Below are positions 45,175-56,359 of a stretch of 64,000 nt of DNA, piece after piece; position 1 is the first letter of the stretch; every line of letters starts with the position of its first letter. A program made the translations under genes and the position numbers. The notes under the pieces are model-generated. The model saw only the letters and a list, made by a program, of their open reading frames with translations, did no database searches and had not been told where the DNA came from. Source of the DNA: Lampris incognitus (Eukaryota > Chordata > Actinopteri > Lampriformes > Lampridae); assembly GCF_029633865.1 (NCBI RefSeq), contig NC_079212.1, positions 102,814,806 through 102,878,805 on the forward strand, written 5' to 3'.

Positions 45175-45439
45175 TATGTACGTTTTTATAATGCAAGTTT
45201 TCTAATGTTGAGTTCTCCAATAAAAACAAATAGAACTAGTCTCAGTAGACCAACACCGCCACCTAGTGGTCGGGGTGCATTAAGAAAATATCACATCCTC
45301 CTTTTTCTGAGGTTAATAAAATAACTAATACTAAACAATAATAATGCTAAACAATGCATAAACACAGGTGAGTATTTCCTTCAGGTAACAGGTAAGTACT
45401 ATGTTTTATCATTGTATCTTTTATCTTAGATTGATAGCT

Positions 45440-45625
45440 CTTGTATCTTAGATTACAATTCTTGCACTTTGCCTTCAGCACTTGATTATGCTCCTAGCCA
45501 CCTATTTTAGAAAGAGATACACTTGTAAGTTCTATAAACTAGTAGTACCTTGACTTTTCCTATGTTACAAGTCGCTTTGTATAAAAGCGTCTGATAAATG
45601 ACTAATGTAATGTAAATGTAAAAAG
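45440..45625 (+). repeat. SINE/L2-type 3' tail
   Basis: GTTACAAGTCGCTTTGTATA, AAAGCGTCTGATAAATGACT and AATGTAATGTAAATGTA form the common fish retroelement 3' end with ATGTAA repeats. Confidence 0.7.
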
Positions 45626-46914
45626 TAGGTAACAAAACAGGTCAGTATTCTTTTTCAGTTAACCTCTTAACAATAACCATTACTCTTTTCCCCCCTTTTT
45701 AGGTAAAGCAACAACTAAGTAAATAAACAACATACAATGTACAGTTTAAGATATCCATGATGATTTTATAGGATGCATAATCCTACAAGTCCATCATCAC
45801 TTTAAGAGAGCTCATTACCCTCAGACTCCATTTTGAGAGCAGGCCAAAGGTCCAGGAGCTCGCTCACTGGGGGGCAAGACTTGAGAATCGTCTGTCGGCG
45901 CAGGGCGAATGTGGTCTGCATCAGCTTTTTTTAATTAGGGACAGATCCTTCTCCGTCTTCTCGAGTTCTTCTGCGATCCTCTGCCTCAACTGCTCCAAAC
46001 TTGTGGTATCCTCTCCTTTAGGAGAGTTGGGCAAGTAGTTAACCTCGGCTCGTTTGGGTCTTTTTATGTTCGTATGGGCAGGTTCACTTTCCGGGTGGCT
46101 TCTGCTTCTTTTTCTCCGCATTTACAGTGACCTCCTGACATCCAGCCTGTCTCATCTTGTTCCTGAAGTTGCCCATCTTGAACATGATGCGGTTCTTCCA
46201 TCCATTCCACCCAGTCTCGGATCCTGCTTCTTTCAAGCAGGGGTGTTTGGCCACAAGAGCCTCAGCAGCCATTGACATCTCTAACACTTGGGTAAGCCTT
46301 GAAACTATATATAGTAGATGCGAGCTTGTCTAGAATGTCATGTTTAATGTCTCGTCACCTTAAGGTGTGTGTTGTTCTTCTCAAATTCGGTATTTCCATC
46401 TCCAAGTTTCAGCTCAACATCAAAAGAAAATGTGGGAACTGGAAAAGCTCCATGAGGCCATCTGCTTAAACGTTCTGGAGAAGACACATCTGAAAGTAAT
46501 TCAGTGGATGCTTGAGAGCCGGTGTCTTCAGAAGGCGAGATGTGTACAACAGCTTTTTGTGACAATTCCTCAATGTCAGCAACGGTAGACAGTTTCCCAT
46601 CAAAGTCAGGGTCTTTCTAAAGCAAAGTGAAATCAATGTATAGTTCCATCTGTTCTTTTATGATCCTGAGCAGTGCATTAACAGAAGCTGGTCTTGAACT
46701 GAGTTTTAATTTTCTAGCCCGGTCTTGTTCAACAACGCGAAGGATCATGGGTTCTGGGGTTGCATTTGCCATTGTGCTAATGAAAAGAAGAACTTGGGAT
46801 GTTAAAGGAAAGCAATACCTATAGATAATATTATTCTTAAGGTTAGATAAAATGACAGGAAAAAGATCGCGAAATGCACACACGTTGAAAGCGGCTACTC
46901 AACCTTAGCTGGAC

Positions 46915-49592
46915 TCAGTTCTGTTTAACTTGAATGAACCACTTGGGAGTCAGCAGCAGCGAGCGGTCGATCTTGTATGCAGAGAGTGGGCCTATATCAT
47001 TTAGATCAGACTGCAAATAGATAGACATTGTTAGTGTGGTTGACAGCTCATAGGACTGAAGATGTTCTACATAACAGGAGTCGTAATCACAACACAGAAA
47101 AGAAACCTCCCGATTCACAAGGTAGATGAGTTCTATTTTGCCAATATTAGGCAGTCCACCACTCTCTCCAGCAGAGAGAAACATTCCACAAGCATACTCT
47201 GTGCCATCAATTGTCACCTTTGATGTCTGGTAGATTGTGTCACTAGTTGTTTGTCCTCTAATGCTGACCTGAGCTACTGCTGGTAGAGCTGAAACTAGAA
47301 CAGAGTCAACTCTGGATGCCTGGGTTTTGGGCTTGAAATATGATGGTGCAGCAAGATGATATGCCATCATGTGTTGGTGTCTGACTGCGATCGTCTTCAA
47401 AAATTTTTTGAAGTTTTGTGCATCATGAACCACTTTCTTGAAGAAGCGATGCTTGGCCTCAAACCGCATGGTCCAAACATGCAGCAAGGACCCAAAGCAC
47501 TTCACTAGAGCAGAATAATGCTCCACATAGTGATGTTTAGGACGGAGCCTAAACTCAAGGAAAAACTCTTGTAGTGTCTGTATATGATCATTGATTCTGC
47601 TCTGAAAATACTCCAAGGTTTCATCAGTAAATGAAGGGCACAATGCTAACTCTACCACCTCTTTCAGCTCCATCAAAACTGCCCATGCCGCATCACACTC
47701 TGGTACTACACTGCCCACAAGCAATGGAAGGATTTGGATCAGAGTGGCATTTTCATGCCCATTGCCTCCCATTGTTCCTCGAGAAAGGGATGTTTTGGGA
47801 ATTGGCTGAGGTCTATTCACTTTATCAAGAGTGCTGATATGGGAATGATGAAATCTTCTGGTTCAAATACTCAAAAGTGAAATACTTCAGCCGGATCAAC
47901 TCTTTAATACAAAGAGCAAGCTTCACAGGAACGATGCCTTCTAGAAGATCATGGAGTATGTCTGGAGGAAATCCTGTGATTGGATGGAAGTAATCAAGGG
48001 ACTCGCGCAAGACACAGTCACCTTTAACACCAAGATGGCTGCTCAAAGTGTCATCTCCTTGAACAGTTTGTACGTGCAGGTCATGGCTGGCTTTGGTTCT
48101 CTGAACAAAGTCTCCCTCTGTGACTGAAGCCGTTTGAAACTGTTCACATGTGGCAAGACAGACTCTGCAAACACAGCCTGCTCTAAATGATTCCACAAAG
48201 CCACCAAGTCCATGAGCAGCCAGATTGTCAGCAGAAACACTAAAGATAGTACCTTTGACATTCTGACCAAGACTTTCGATGAAGACACCATCTTGTTCCA
48301 GAGTATGAACATCACGTAGCAGTGGAGCGAGTACAGCTGCATATCCATACGCTTGAAGGTCTGTCACTTTCACCAGCATTGCTAGCTGTATAGTATGTAA
48401 TGCTGATCGGTATTTAGGTGGCACATTTGCAAGAACCCAATATACAGCTGTAAATTTGTGAATCTTGCGTGACGTGCCAAGCGGATTGGCAATTTCAAGA
48501 TCAATGATGTATAGCTGAAGCGGTAGGATGGGGTCCCCCGAAGACAGCAACTCATTTTCAAGGACGTAAGAGCCACCTGAGCATGACACATACTGACCAG
48601 ATGCAGTATTTGGTTCAGTAATCTTGTTAAGGATGTCTGTGTTTTTAAACAACTTTTGAATCATTGGAAGAATGGGAACATACATGCTGGTGTGTCCAGC
48701 TTGTTCCAACTGATACTCCACTGGCATCACACATGGATAGCTGCACTCAATAAAGGTTTTTCTGCGCTTGGATGAAGACAACTCTGCACCTTTCGAGGTA
48801 GATGTAGATAGAATATTGGAGTCCATGACAGCGCCAACAACTTCATTCAGTGTAGACTCTGCAATATTGTGGCCATTTCTCTGCAATATGTCATTAACTG
48901 CCTCCTTGATCAATGGCTGAGATAAAGTGAAGATCTCATTCAAGCGGTCTACTATTTCTTAAATAGCTGTGTTTGAGACATGTAGGATAGCCTGCATCTT
49001 CAGAAATAAGGAAGACATTCATTTTAAGTTGATTTCTTAGAAGATCAGTGTCACACTTATCTTCCCCCACTTCTGTGCTCTGGTTTGGGGATTCGCCATG
49101 CAAATCACAAGTGACATCAGAAGTACTTGCTTGGGGATTCTGGGGGTCCTCAATGACAAGGCCAGGTTGAAAGTCTGATGCAAGACTTGCTTGGTGTTCT
49201 CTACTTTTATGGGTATTGAATGAAGAGTAGAAATTTGTGCTATAGCTACAATCCTTATAAGGGCACGCCACTGTCTCATGATTTTTTAAATGCTTTCTGA
49301 GATGGCGGAAGAGAATGGATTCAAAAAAGGGTTGTTGAAATGTGCATAAGGAGCATTTAAATAACTGAGGCTGACTCAGACTCTGCTCAGCACAACTGCT
49401 AAGTTGTATAGTATGATATCTTGACAAATGTGTACGCTGTGCATCAAGTGTCTGAAATGTACACATGCAATCTGTATAGAGGCATGGCAGAGGGCTAACT
49501 CTGGAGAAGTGGCTGTGCTGCAGTCTATAGTGTCCAAATAACTCCGCTCTTGAAGTAAAAGAAGAAGAGCACATTTTACAATGCCAGGCCAT
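46915..49592 (-). pseudogene. C2H2-finger / tnp2-like transposase of the CMC-like element
   Basis: Likely start ATG at 49592: MAWHCKMCSSSFTSRAELFG, then more C2H2-like fingers (PLPCLYTDCMCTFQTLDAQR, CSLCTFQQPFFESILFRHLR, CPYKDCSYSTNFYSSFNTHK). A frameshift near 49015 and a TAA for an expected Gln (about 48961) follow. The central part reads NEIFTLSQPLIKEAVNDILQ, ECSYPCVMPVEYQLEQAGHT, LPLQLYIIDLEIANPLGTSR and ITGFPPDILHDLLEGIVPVK. An extra T near 47832 shifts the frame. The last part has RLRPKHHYVEHYSALVKCFG and LHVWTMRFEAKHRFFKKV, which resemble the tnp2 transposase block of CACTA elements. Expected job: bind the element ends and cut. In fish these are multi-copy 'uncharacterized' proteins. 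This copy cannot give a full product. Confidence 0.8.
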
Positions 49593-50350
49593 ATTGGAAG
49601 CATCGAGGAGTCCACGCTCACCCAGGCGCATAGGTTCTTGACGGCCTAAGGTGCTATTAGAAATGTTTTTATGCATAAGCATTATTATTATTATTGGTAT
49701 CATACCAGTAGCCGTTTGTCCGACCCCTTCAGCTTCATGATGAAGTCCACCAATCTTTCATTGGCAGACCTGCGGGCTTCTCTTGCACGTTTTGCCATCT
49801 TTGCTGTAGTGGTCATCAAGTAATGTAGAGGAACCTCTAGGGATGTGTGGCAAAGGACAACTTGTGAATTCTAAACCAACCCAGAGTAATTCATCAAATA
49901 TCGTAAAAACACAACACGCAATGACAATGTATGGTCCTTTTTTGTTGTGGCTGTCCTGTAAAGTTTGTCAAATGTCACTTAACCCCCTCTGGTTCCAAGC
50001 CCTCATTATGTTCCTGTAATGTAAGAGAGCAACAAGAAGAGATGATGACTGAAAAATATATTCATTTAACAATGCACTTTTAAACATTAGTTAATAAAGT
50101 GTTTGAAGCACCTGAATGTATCAATGGTTTTGATTATACCGGTAATTAAATTGAATTTCAATCTGACCTGGACGACTTCCGAAAACGTCCGTTTCCGGAG
50201 TCTTGAGAGAGCTGAAGACAGGAGGCAGGTCATCTCTCAGTAGAGCTTTGGACTGCTCTGTCCAGTGGGCAAAAACCTTGCCATGCCTTGAAAAGATGAA
50301 ATCTGAAAAGCCAATTAGACCCTATTCTAGTTCAATGTCTGCAATGGGAC
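49593..50350 (-). other. Gap between transposon genes, with a short exon-like segment
   Basis: 49720-49817 on the minus strand reads MTTTAKMAKRAREARRSANE then RLVDFIMKLKGSDKRLL and a GTATGA donor. At about 50160-50290 an open segment reads FSRHGKVFAHWTEQSKALL and DDLPPVFSSLKTPE. Both could be small exons of the neighbouring transposon genes, but I cannot link them by splice phase. The rest is AT-rich with no signal. Confidence 0.35.
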
Positions 50351-52364
50351 CTTTTCATACTCCGTGTTGAGTACTTTGCTGCTTTTCCTCATCTCCCTCC
50401 CAATCCATGGTGCCCAATTGTCATATGCCGGTTGGACAACAAATGGATTCTGTGAAGAGTCTGCATCAAAAACATTGAAATATCTAATACAGTTCATTCC
50501 GGGGAGACGCAGTCACACCCGATGGGACCTAGTGTATTTTACTCTTTTGACAAACTATATACACTGTGGCACCCCGATCTCCCATCGGCGCTCCACTGGA
50601 CTGCTGATCCACCTTCGGCAACATGGAGAGCGACCTGACCTGGCCTCACAACACTCACTATCAAAAAATCCTCTGCTTATCATGTGTAGATGGACGGATT
50701 CCCAAAATACCTCTATGTTGTGTTCACCTTGGAAGTCATCACTCAGTTGTTTCAGCTCACTAACTGCAATCACCAAATACAACATAAGGCACAAAATATC
50801 CTTTGAGGATGAGTAGTAAGTACATTGTAGTTTATGTGGCACCTACAAAAAAGTAGTTAAAAAGCGATTTACCTAAATAGCACTTTTAGGAAAAACTTAC
50901 CCTCAAAGTTGAACACTGCTTTTCTGTGGAGGTCCATAACCACCACATGGGGGGGTAGAACCCACAGTTTACACATGAGTATGTGTATTCTCTGTTGCAA
51001 AGTGCCTCAAAGTGGCAGTATGCTTGAAAAATTAAGTTGGTGGCTGGAAACCGTTCTTCACACAAAGCCTCCAGAGAGCTGATGACTCTAGACCAGTGTT
51101 TCTCAACCGGGGGTCCGCGGACCCCTAGTGGTCCGTGGTGTAATTGCAAGGGGTCCGTGAAAATAAAATATCTTTTAAAAAAAAGATCCTATGACATTTA
51201 TTGAAATAGGATTATTTTACTCAAATGTGACTGAGACCTTTATCTACCTAAACTATAAAGGGTAACAGGACTTTTTTCTCTAATTACATCTGTTTCACAA
51301 GTGTAATTTATTGTATTTTAATAAGAGATCTCGCTCCCGTTTGCATTGTTAAGTTACTGCATAAAAATTCTGTTGTTACATATATCTGAAAGTGACTGAA
51401 TACATATTCTGTTTTGTTACATATATCTGAAAGTTACTGCATAAGAATTCTGTTTTGTTAACTATATCTAAGTTACAACTGAAAGCTCTTATTTTTGCCC
51501 CAAAGAGTGAATAAATGCTATAATGCAATTTAAAATGCAGTTTCTACTGTTTCTATCAAATTGCAACCCCCCTCCCCCAAGATCAGGTGGAGGGGTCCTC
51601 AGGGTAGATCAAAAATACGCAGGGGGTCCAGGACCCCAAAAAGGTTGAGAACCACTGCTCTAGACACTGACACATGATTCTATGGTAAAAAAAATAAGAC
51701 AGGAAAAGGTTTGAAATGGATGGTATGAATATGCTAAAAACGCAGTACTACCGTAACTAGTAACATCATTCCCTGCAATCACTGTACCTGGTAATGTATT
51801 TATTTAAAAAATGGGCAAATAAATTGCAGATGTGGAATAGGCTGCCAATTTAACTTTGATTAGTGCCGCAGAAACCACAGTACTAGCAGAAAAGGGGCAA
51901 CAGAGAATTTGGAAAATCTTGCGACAATAGTTAGTTGAACAATTTTCAATTGATGAAATCTTTCTGGGTCAATATGGAATAAATGAAGGTCATAACACCT
52001 TGTGTTGTCTGTCATTAACACTGTTTTACACACCTGAAGATTGTGCCTTAGGTAAAGGCAAAGCTGCAGTGTCAGAATAACATGGTCATTGAAATTAAGC
52101 AGACCATCTGTCCATTCCTGATAACGGTAGATCATGTGGCATTCAGTACCCCTTCTATTGTAAGTAGAGATGTCTGTAATGGACATAAGGATATAAATTA
52201 GGACATTAAATCAGCTGTATATGGTTAATCAAACGATTAATGTACATGCACACTGTCCTTTTATAAACTAAAGGATGAATTTAACTTACTTTGGATTACA
52301 CCATTCATGCCAACTATTCTGGCTTTGTCTGTGATGTGCGAGATTTCCTCCAATTTGGGATTGC
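50351..52364 (-). pseudogene. 'HMGXB3-like' cysteine-rich transposon protein, damaged
   Basis: Third minus-strand gene of the CMC-like element. Exons: 52290-52364 (LEEISHITDKARIVGMNGVI); 52034-52173 (GTECHMIYRYQEWTDGLLNF, NDHVILTLQLCLYLRHNLQ); 50901-51679, interrupted by a hAT MITE (SVSRV, then ISSLEALCEERFPATNLIFQ and YCHFEALCNREYTYSCVNCG); 50659-50763 (VSELKQLSDDFQGEHNIEVF); and about 50351-50460 (SSQNPFVVQPAYDNWAPWIG, KVLNTEYEK). Splice phases agree across most junctions. A C-run near 50948 has 7 Cs and shifts the frame before MDLHRKAVFNF. This order matches fish models auto-named HMG domain-containing protein 3-like; no HMG box is visible. Spaced Cys pairs suggest metal binding. Function unknown. 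Confidence 0.72.
51094..51657. mobile_element. hAT MITE, 564 bp, 8-bp TSD
   Basis: It starts CAGTGTTTCTCAACC, ends GGTTGAGAACCACTG and is flanked by CTCTAGAC at 51086-51093 and 51658-51665. It contains GGTCCGCGGACCCCTAGTGG and GGGGGTCCAGGACCCC. It sits inside an exon of the HMGXB3-like gene. Confidence 0.93.
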
Positions 52365-52839
52365 CTTAACAGAGCTTGCATGTCGTTTCAGTTGGAATCA
52401 ACTTTGAAGGGTAATCCTTCGAACCTCAAACAGTATCCATTTTAAACTCAATTAAACTAATTAATTTACACAAATATTTTAATAAGTGCTTAGCTAGCTA
52501 CATGGCCTGCAACAACTACGCAACGAAACATCGCTAGCTAAATGCTTAGAGCCACTTGACATTTCGAATGTATTTTCTCCATATCGGTAAGTTATACCCA
52601 CGCTCGCTGGATTCTTCGATACATTAAGTTTGATAGACAACATTGAATAAAACCTTAGAAAAGAAAACTAACCTTTTAAAGTATCTTCTTACCGCTGTCG
52701 CAGTATCTTCTACTTCTTCTTTCCGTTTTATGGCGGATTGCAATCTTAAAAACAACACGAAGACGATCAACGTCCGGCTTCATGGCAACCGCGGAGGTCA
52801 CGTGTTTTCCTGTCAAATGCGGAGGTGCCTCTTGCGGAG

Positions 52840-54695
52840 GTACGCCATTTTGTCTGCAGCCAGGTGCATCTCGTTTGCGTTGGAATCTATCGGAGTCGCT
52901 CTTAGAACTGAGTAGGTCATTTCGGTCACTTTCTAAAGCACACTCTAAACTAAAAATGGCTAAAGCTAACGCAAAGCTAAAGGCTCTCCAAATGCACGAC
53001 TACTGCGGTCCAGAGAACATGGAGACAAACGCCAAAGGCACAAAAAACACCCTTACATCTCCTGCCAAGTCGCCAGGTCCTCAGAAAAAACAAAAAGGAG
53101 ACGAGGCCACAACTGCTGGAGCCCATGCCGAAGATACCTCGAATGCTGCTATCTTAGCTGCCATCGGTACTCTCCGCAACATGATGGAGGATTTCAAGAC
53201 GGAGTTGAAACAAAACACACTGACCATTGCTAACATCGCAAAAGCGGTCGAGTTTAACTCGGCCGAAATCAAAGAGTGCAAGGATAAAAACAAAGAGTTT
53301 GATGGAGAAATAAAACAACTCCGTGTGAAGAACGCAGAGCTGGAAAAGAGAGCTACAGAACTTAAACGCTACAAGAGAAGATGGAACTTAAGACTTAACG
53401 GCCTGAAAGAAGAAAAGGAGGAGAATACACGACAGCTCGTCGCTGAAATCATCGGGAAGATTGTTCCACACTGGAAGGAGAAGATGGATCTCATCCTGGA
53501 ACAAGTCTTTATTCTTTAAAGATTGGTATGAGGAAAATATATGGTCGATAGTTGATCTAATGGATCCTAGTGGTAATTTATTAAATTATGAAGAATTCCA
53601 GACAAAACATACTTTCAAGCCTTCCAAATCAGACTTTACTAAATTACATAAAGCACTCCCCAAAGAATTTGTATCTCTGATAACAAATATAATGACTCAC
53701 CAACCTATACAGCCACGATTGGTCCCACTGTCAATTCAAGGGTTTTTAATCTTGGACAAAAAAATTAATAATAATTTATTTAGAAACTGTCTCACTGAAA
53801 ACTTATTCCCTGAAAGACAAAACAAAAATGAGATTTTACACAAATTTGATAAAAATTCAATTATTAAATTGAGTACAATGTATCTAACATTTCCTACCCC
53901 CCCCCAAAGCGAAGGAAACACACTTCAAAATTATGAATAACATATATCCCTCCAAATAACTACTTAGATCACGGTTTGGTTTTGACAATAATAATTGTTA
54001 ATTTTGTGAAAATGACATAGAAACTACGGACAATGTATTTTTCTCATGTGGTGTGGCATGTGTGTTCTGGCTTGACATTCACAAATGGATAAAGCAATGG
54101 ATTTTGTCCTTTCCAACTTCAATTTCCAGAGACAATATAACATTTGGTATGATTTTGCAAAACAAAAACGATGAACTCTGTTGTAATGTAATACTCTGCT
54201 TAGCCAAATTCTTTATTCATAAAAATAGATACTTAAAGTCGTCCCCCAAATTTGTTGTTTTTTTAAATGAATTTAGATTATACTTGAAATCTTTAAAGCT
54301 AATGACCGATACAAAAGCAATAAAGATTTATGAGGTGTTAAGACATGTTCCCACTGAATTAGAAGACTGATATCCTTATTAATTCCCCCTTGTATGATGG
54401 ACTATGTTTTATTATTTTCAATTAGTGTATGTCATGTAGTTAAATTTATTATTGTTTGTACCCTTATTTTCATAATACATTACCGTATATTTGTCATGTG
54501 ACATTCAATCTCTATGTACTTCCTGATATACTGTATAGAAATGTTTACATACTGTTCCCTTTGGCACTTTGGATATATCTGTGTATTTTTGGATGGAATG
54601 TATATTTGCCATGTTTGTTTTGTAATGGACTTTTTTCAAGAATCTGTACATGAATATGAACAATGTTCAATATATATATATATATATATATAGAA
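52840..54695 (+). mobile_element. Internally deleted L1-like LINE
   Basis: The 5' part encodes an L1 ORF1-like protein. A Lys-rich N-terminus (MAKANAKLKALQMHDYCGP) is followed by a long coiled coil (NAELEKRATELKRYKRRW) and the start of the RRM-like domain (NLRLNGLKEEKEENTRQLVA). At about 53510 it passes directly into the C-terminal part of ORF2 (IWSIVDLMDPSGNLLNYEEF, PIQPRLVPLSIQGFLILDKK, then CSFCENDIETTDHVFFSCGV-like sequence in another frame, and FWLDIHKWIKQWILSF). The endonuclease and reverse transcriptase are deleted. It ends in a (TA)n run at 54671-54693. It lies within the CMC-like transposon. Confidence 0.82.
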
Positions 54696-55469
54696 AAAAG
54701 TTAACGTTTGACCCCTCTTCTTGTCATAAAGTTAGCTAGCAGCTAACGTTAGACTAGAACGAGCACAACTTGTCGGCTAGCGTAATGCAGCTAATAATAA
54801 CTACCTAACATTCGCACTAACTTTACAGCTAACGTTAGTTAGACCCTCAGAAGACGCTTATTTTTCAGGTAAATGGCTAGATGTAACTAAAGGAGCTGGG
54901 CCTGGGAGTAGGAACGCTGTGTACGCCGGCCTGATTGGGACGGCCTTGGAGCAGGAACGCTATGCACATAAATCTGATTAGGACACGTGCTACACATGCA
55001 AGACAACATGAGGGAAACATGTGACGAAAGGAAACCGAGAAGAAGAAGATCACGCCTGTCTCCGAAAGGAACCACGCATGTTGTAGTATATATCATTATG
55101 TTTTTCCACTGTCGGGCAGACGACTCCCGTTTGCACCGAGGGTACGTCTCCAGCGCTGCTACATTACCTGTGAACTATTTGTTGTGCGCCAATAAAACGA
55201 CACGAACCAGCAAGAAGTCGTCTGAATTCTTATTTGCCTATGTCGACCTGAATCAAAGAACCGGGCGAGCCTTTTGCAAATGCGAAGACTCAACCTAGCT
55301 AACGTTACTACCTGCAGTGTTAACGCACGAGGTTACGGTACCTCCGAGGTATAGCTAGCTGTCTGTCTGCTAGCAATAATCGACGGTACCAAGCTAGCGC
55401 AAATTTGGCAGACGGTCAGCTAAATTAGCTAATGCTGCTAGATTACACTTTTCAGAGGAACGTTGTAGA
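54696..55469. other. Non-coding part of the CMC-like element with CTAACGTTAG motifs
   Basis: Several GCTAACGTTAG-type palindromes occur here, and also at about 35520-35620. A stretch around 54890-55260 (CTGATTGGGACGGCC, then GCCAATAAAACGAC) could be a decayed solo LTR, but borders and duplication were not found. Confidence 0.35.
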
Positions 55470-55680
55470 CTTACCAGATGTTGCTCTTTCTGGTGGTGCC
55501 ACTAAAGACTCACGAACACTCTCTGTGGTGATTGCAGAATGGAAGCACGTGCTTTGTTCGGGCGGGCGCGGGAAACGCTATACCTGCTTCTGATTGGCCA
55601 GTCCTCACTGTCTACTCTCTGATTGGCTATAGGCGCTGCTGCGCTATTGTCGTGCCACGTGATTAGTTAGGCCTAGTCAT
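55470..55680 (-). promoter_or_regulatory. Candidate promoter and first exon of the CMC-like element
   Basis: A strong minus-strand donor (AACATCTG then GTAAGTCTAC) ends a possible non-coding exon at 55475. Upstream, at 55520-55680, are two GATTGGC boxes (inverted CCAAT), a CACGTG E-box and a GC-rich GGGCGGGCGCGGG stretch. It sits 220-430 bp inside the right end and points toward all three genes. Confidence 0.45.
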
Positions 55681-55900
55681 TTTAAGTTTGGCATGAGTAA
55701 TACGTTTAAGCGTTGCTTAATTAATTCAAAAAAATAGTTCAAGTCAATTAAAAATTATGAGTTGAAGTTACTTAAAAAGGAAGAACATGGAAGAACATGT
55801 CACACAAACTTGAAATTTTTAAGTTTGTAGAACTCTGTGAAAACATTGAGTATACCCTACTTCATCTATTAAATTACTTTGAGCATTAGGGTTTAAAGTG

Positions 55901-56350
55901 CAATGTGGATGTCACAGCCCAAGAAGGGTAAACTGTTGTTCTTTACGTCTTCCCTTGTGAACTTAATGTTCTTGTCCACTGAGTTGATGTGTTTGGTAAA
56001 TGCTTGCACCTCTTGTGTTTGGATTTCGACCCATGTGTCGTCCACATATCTGAAGCAGCGCAGAGGTGTTCCTCTGAAGGAGTTCAGGGCCCTGTGTTCT
56101 ACCTCTTCCATATATAAGTTGGCCACAATGGGCAATACTGGTGAGCCCATTGCACAGCCGTGTTTCTGTCTGTAAAACCGGCCCCTGAATTGGAAATATG
56201 TAGTGTTCAGGCAAAGGTCCAGTAGTTGGCAAATCTGGTCTGGGCTGAGGTTGGTCCTATTGTGGAAGGTGTTGTCCCGTAGCAAACGTTGCCTCAAAGT
56301 TTCCAAAGCCTCCATGGTTGGGATGCAGGTGAATAGCGAGGTCACGTCTG
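55901..56350 (-). pseudogene. Penelope-like ORF, reverse transcriptase half (minus copy)
   Basis: The upstream half of the split minus-strand Penelope ORF: VTSLFTCIPTMEALETLRQR, RGRFYRQKHGCAMGSPVLPI, then RYVDDTWVEIQTQ, the catalytic Asp pair, and KFTREDVKNNSLPFLGCDIH. It stops at the right border of the CMC-like element and resumes at 42575. It is 5'-truncated at the junction with the plus-strand copy. Confidence 0.9.
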
Positions 56351-56359
56351 TTATTCAAC

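Larger units (their letters stand above)
44009..46772 (-). pseudogene. PB1-like / 'SAMD3-like' transposon protein, damaged
   Basis: Minus-strand gene of the CMC-like element. ATG at 46772. The N-terminus (ILRVVEQDRARKLKLSSRPA) resembles a PB1-type domain, then a TAG where Gln is expected (about 46620), then KDPDFDGKLSTVADIEELS and SRWPHGAFPVPTFSFDVELK. Next come GWNGWKNRIMFKMGNFRNKM, RQAGCQEVTVNA and NIKRPKRAEVNYLPNSPKGE, then a frameshift in an A7 run near 45930, QTTFALRRQTILKSCPPVSE, and a donor at about 45828. Later exons read VYAEFQRIPNQNLPNTFYTE (44610-44800) and GFIYALHLSYPKGLTNPFEF (44009-44344). The order matches fish proteins often auto-named sterile alpha motif domain-containing 3-like; no SAM domain is visible. 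Its role in the element is unknown; a DNA-binding accessory role is a guess. Confidence 0.75.
42576..55900 (-). mobile_element. 13.3-kb CMC/EnSpm-like DNA transposon with three genes
   Basis: The ends read CACTGTAAACCCGAA inward from 42576 and CACTTTAAACCCTAA inward from 55900, and CA is duplicated at 42574-42575 and 55901-55902. Removing the element and one CA gives CCCCAATGTGG, which is exactly what the undisturbed plus-strand Penelope copy has at about 56570-56585. Subterminal repeats follow the left end. Three minus-strand genes lie inside: 50351-52364, 46915-49592 and 44009-46772. CACTG-type ends, a 2-bp duplication, subterminal repeats and a tnp2-like transposase point to the CACTA/EnSpm (CMC) superfamily. 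Nested insertions (Harbinger-type MITE, palindromic MITE, hAT MITE, L1) add several kb. All three genes carry stops or frameshifts. Confidence 0.87.
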
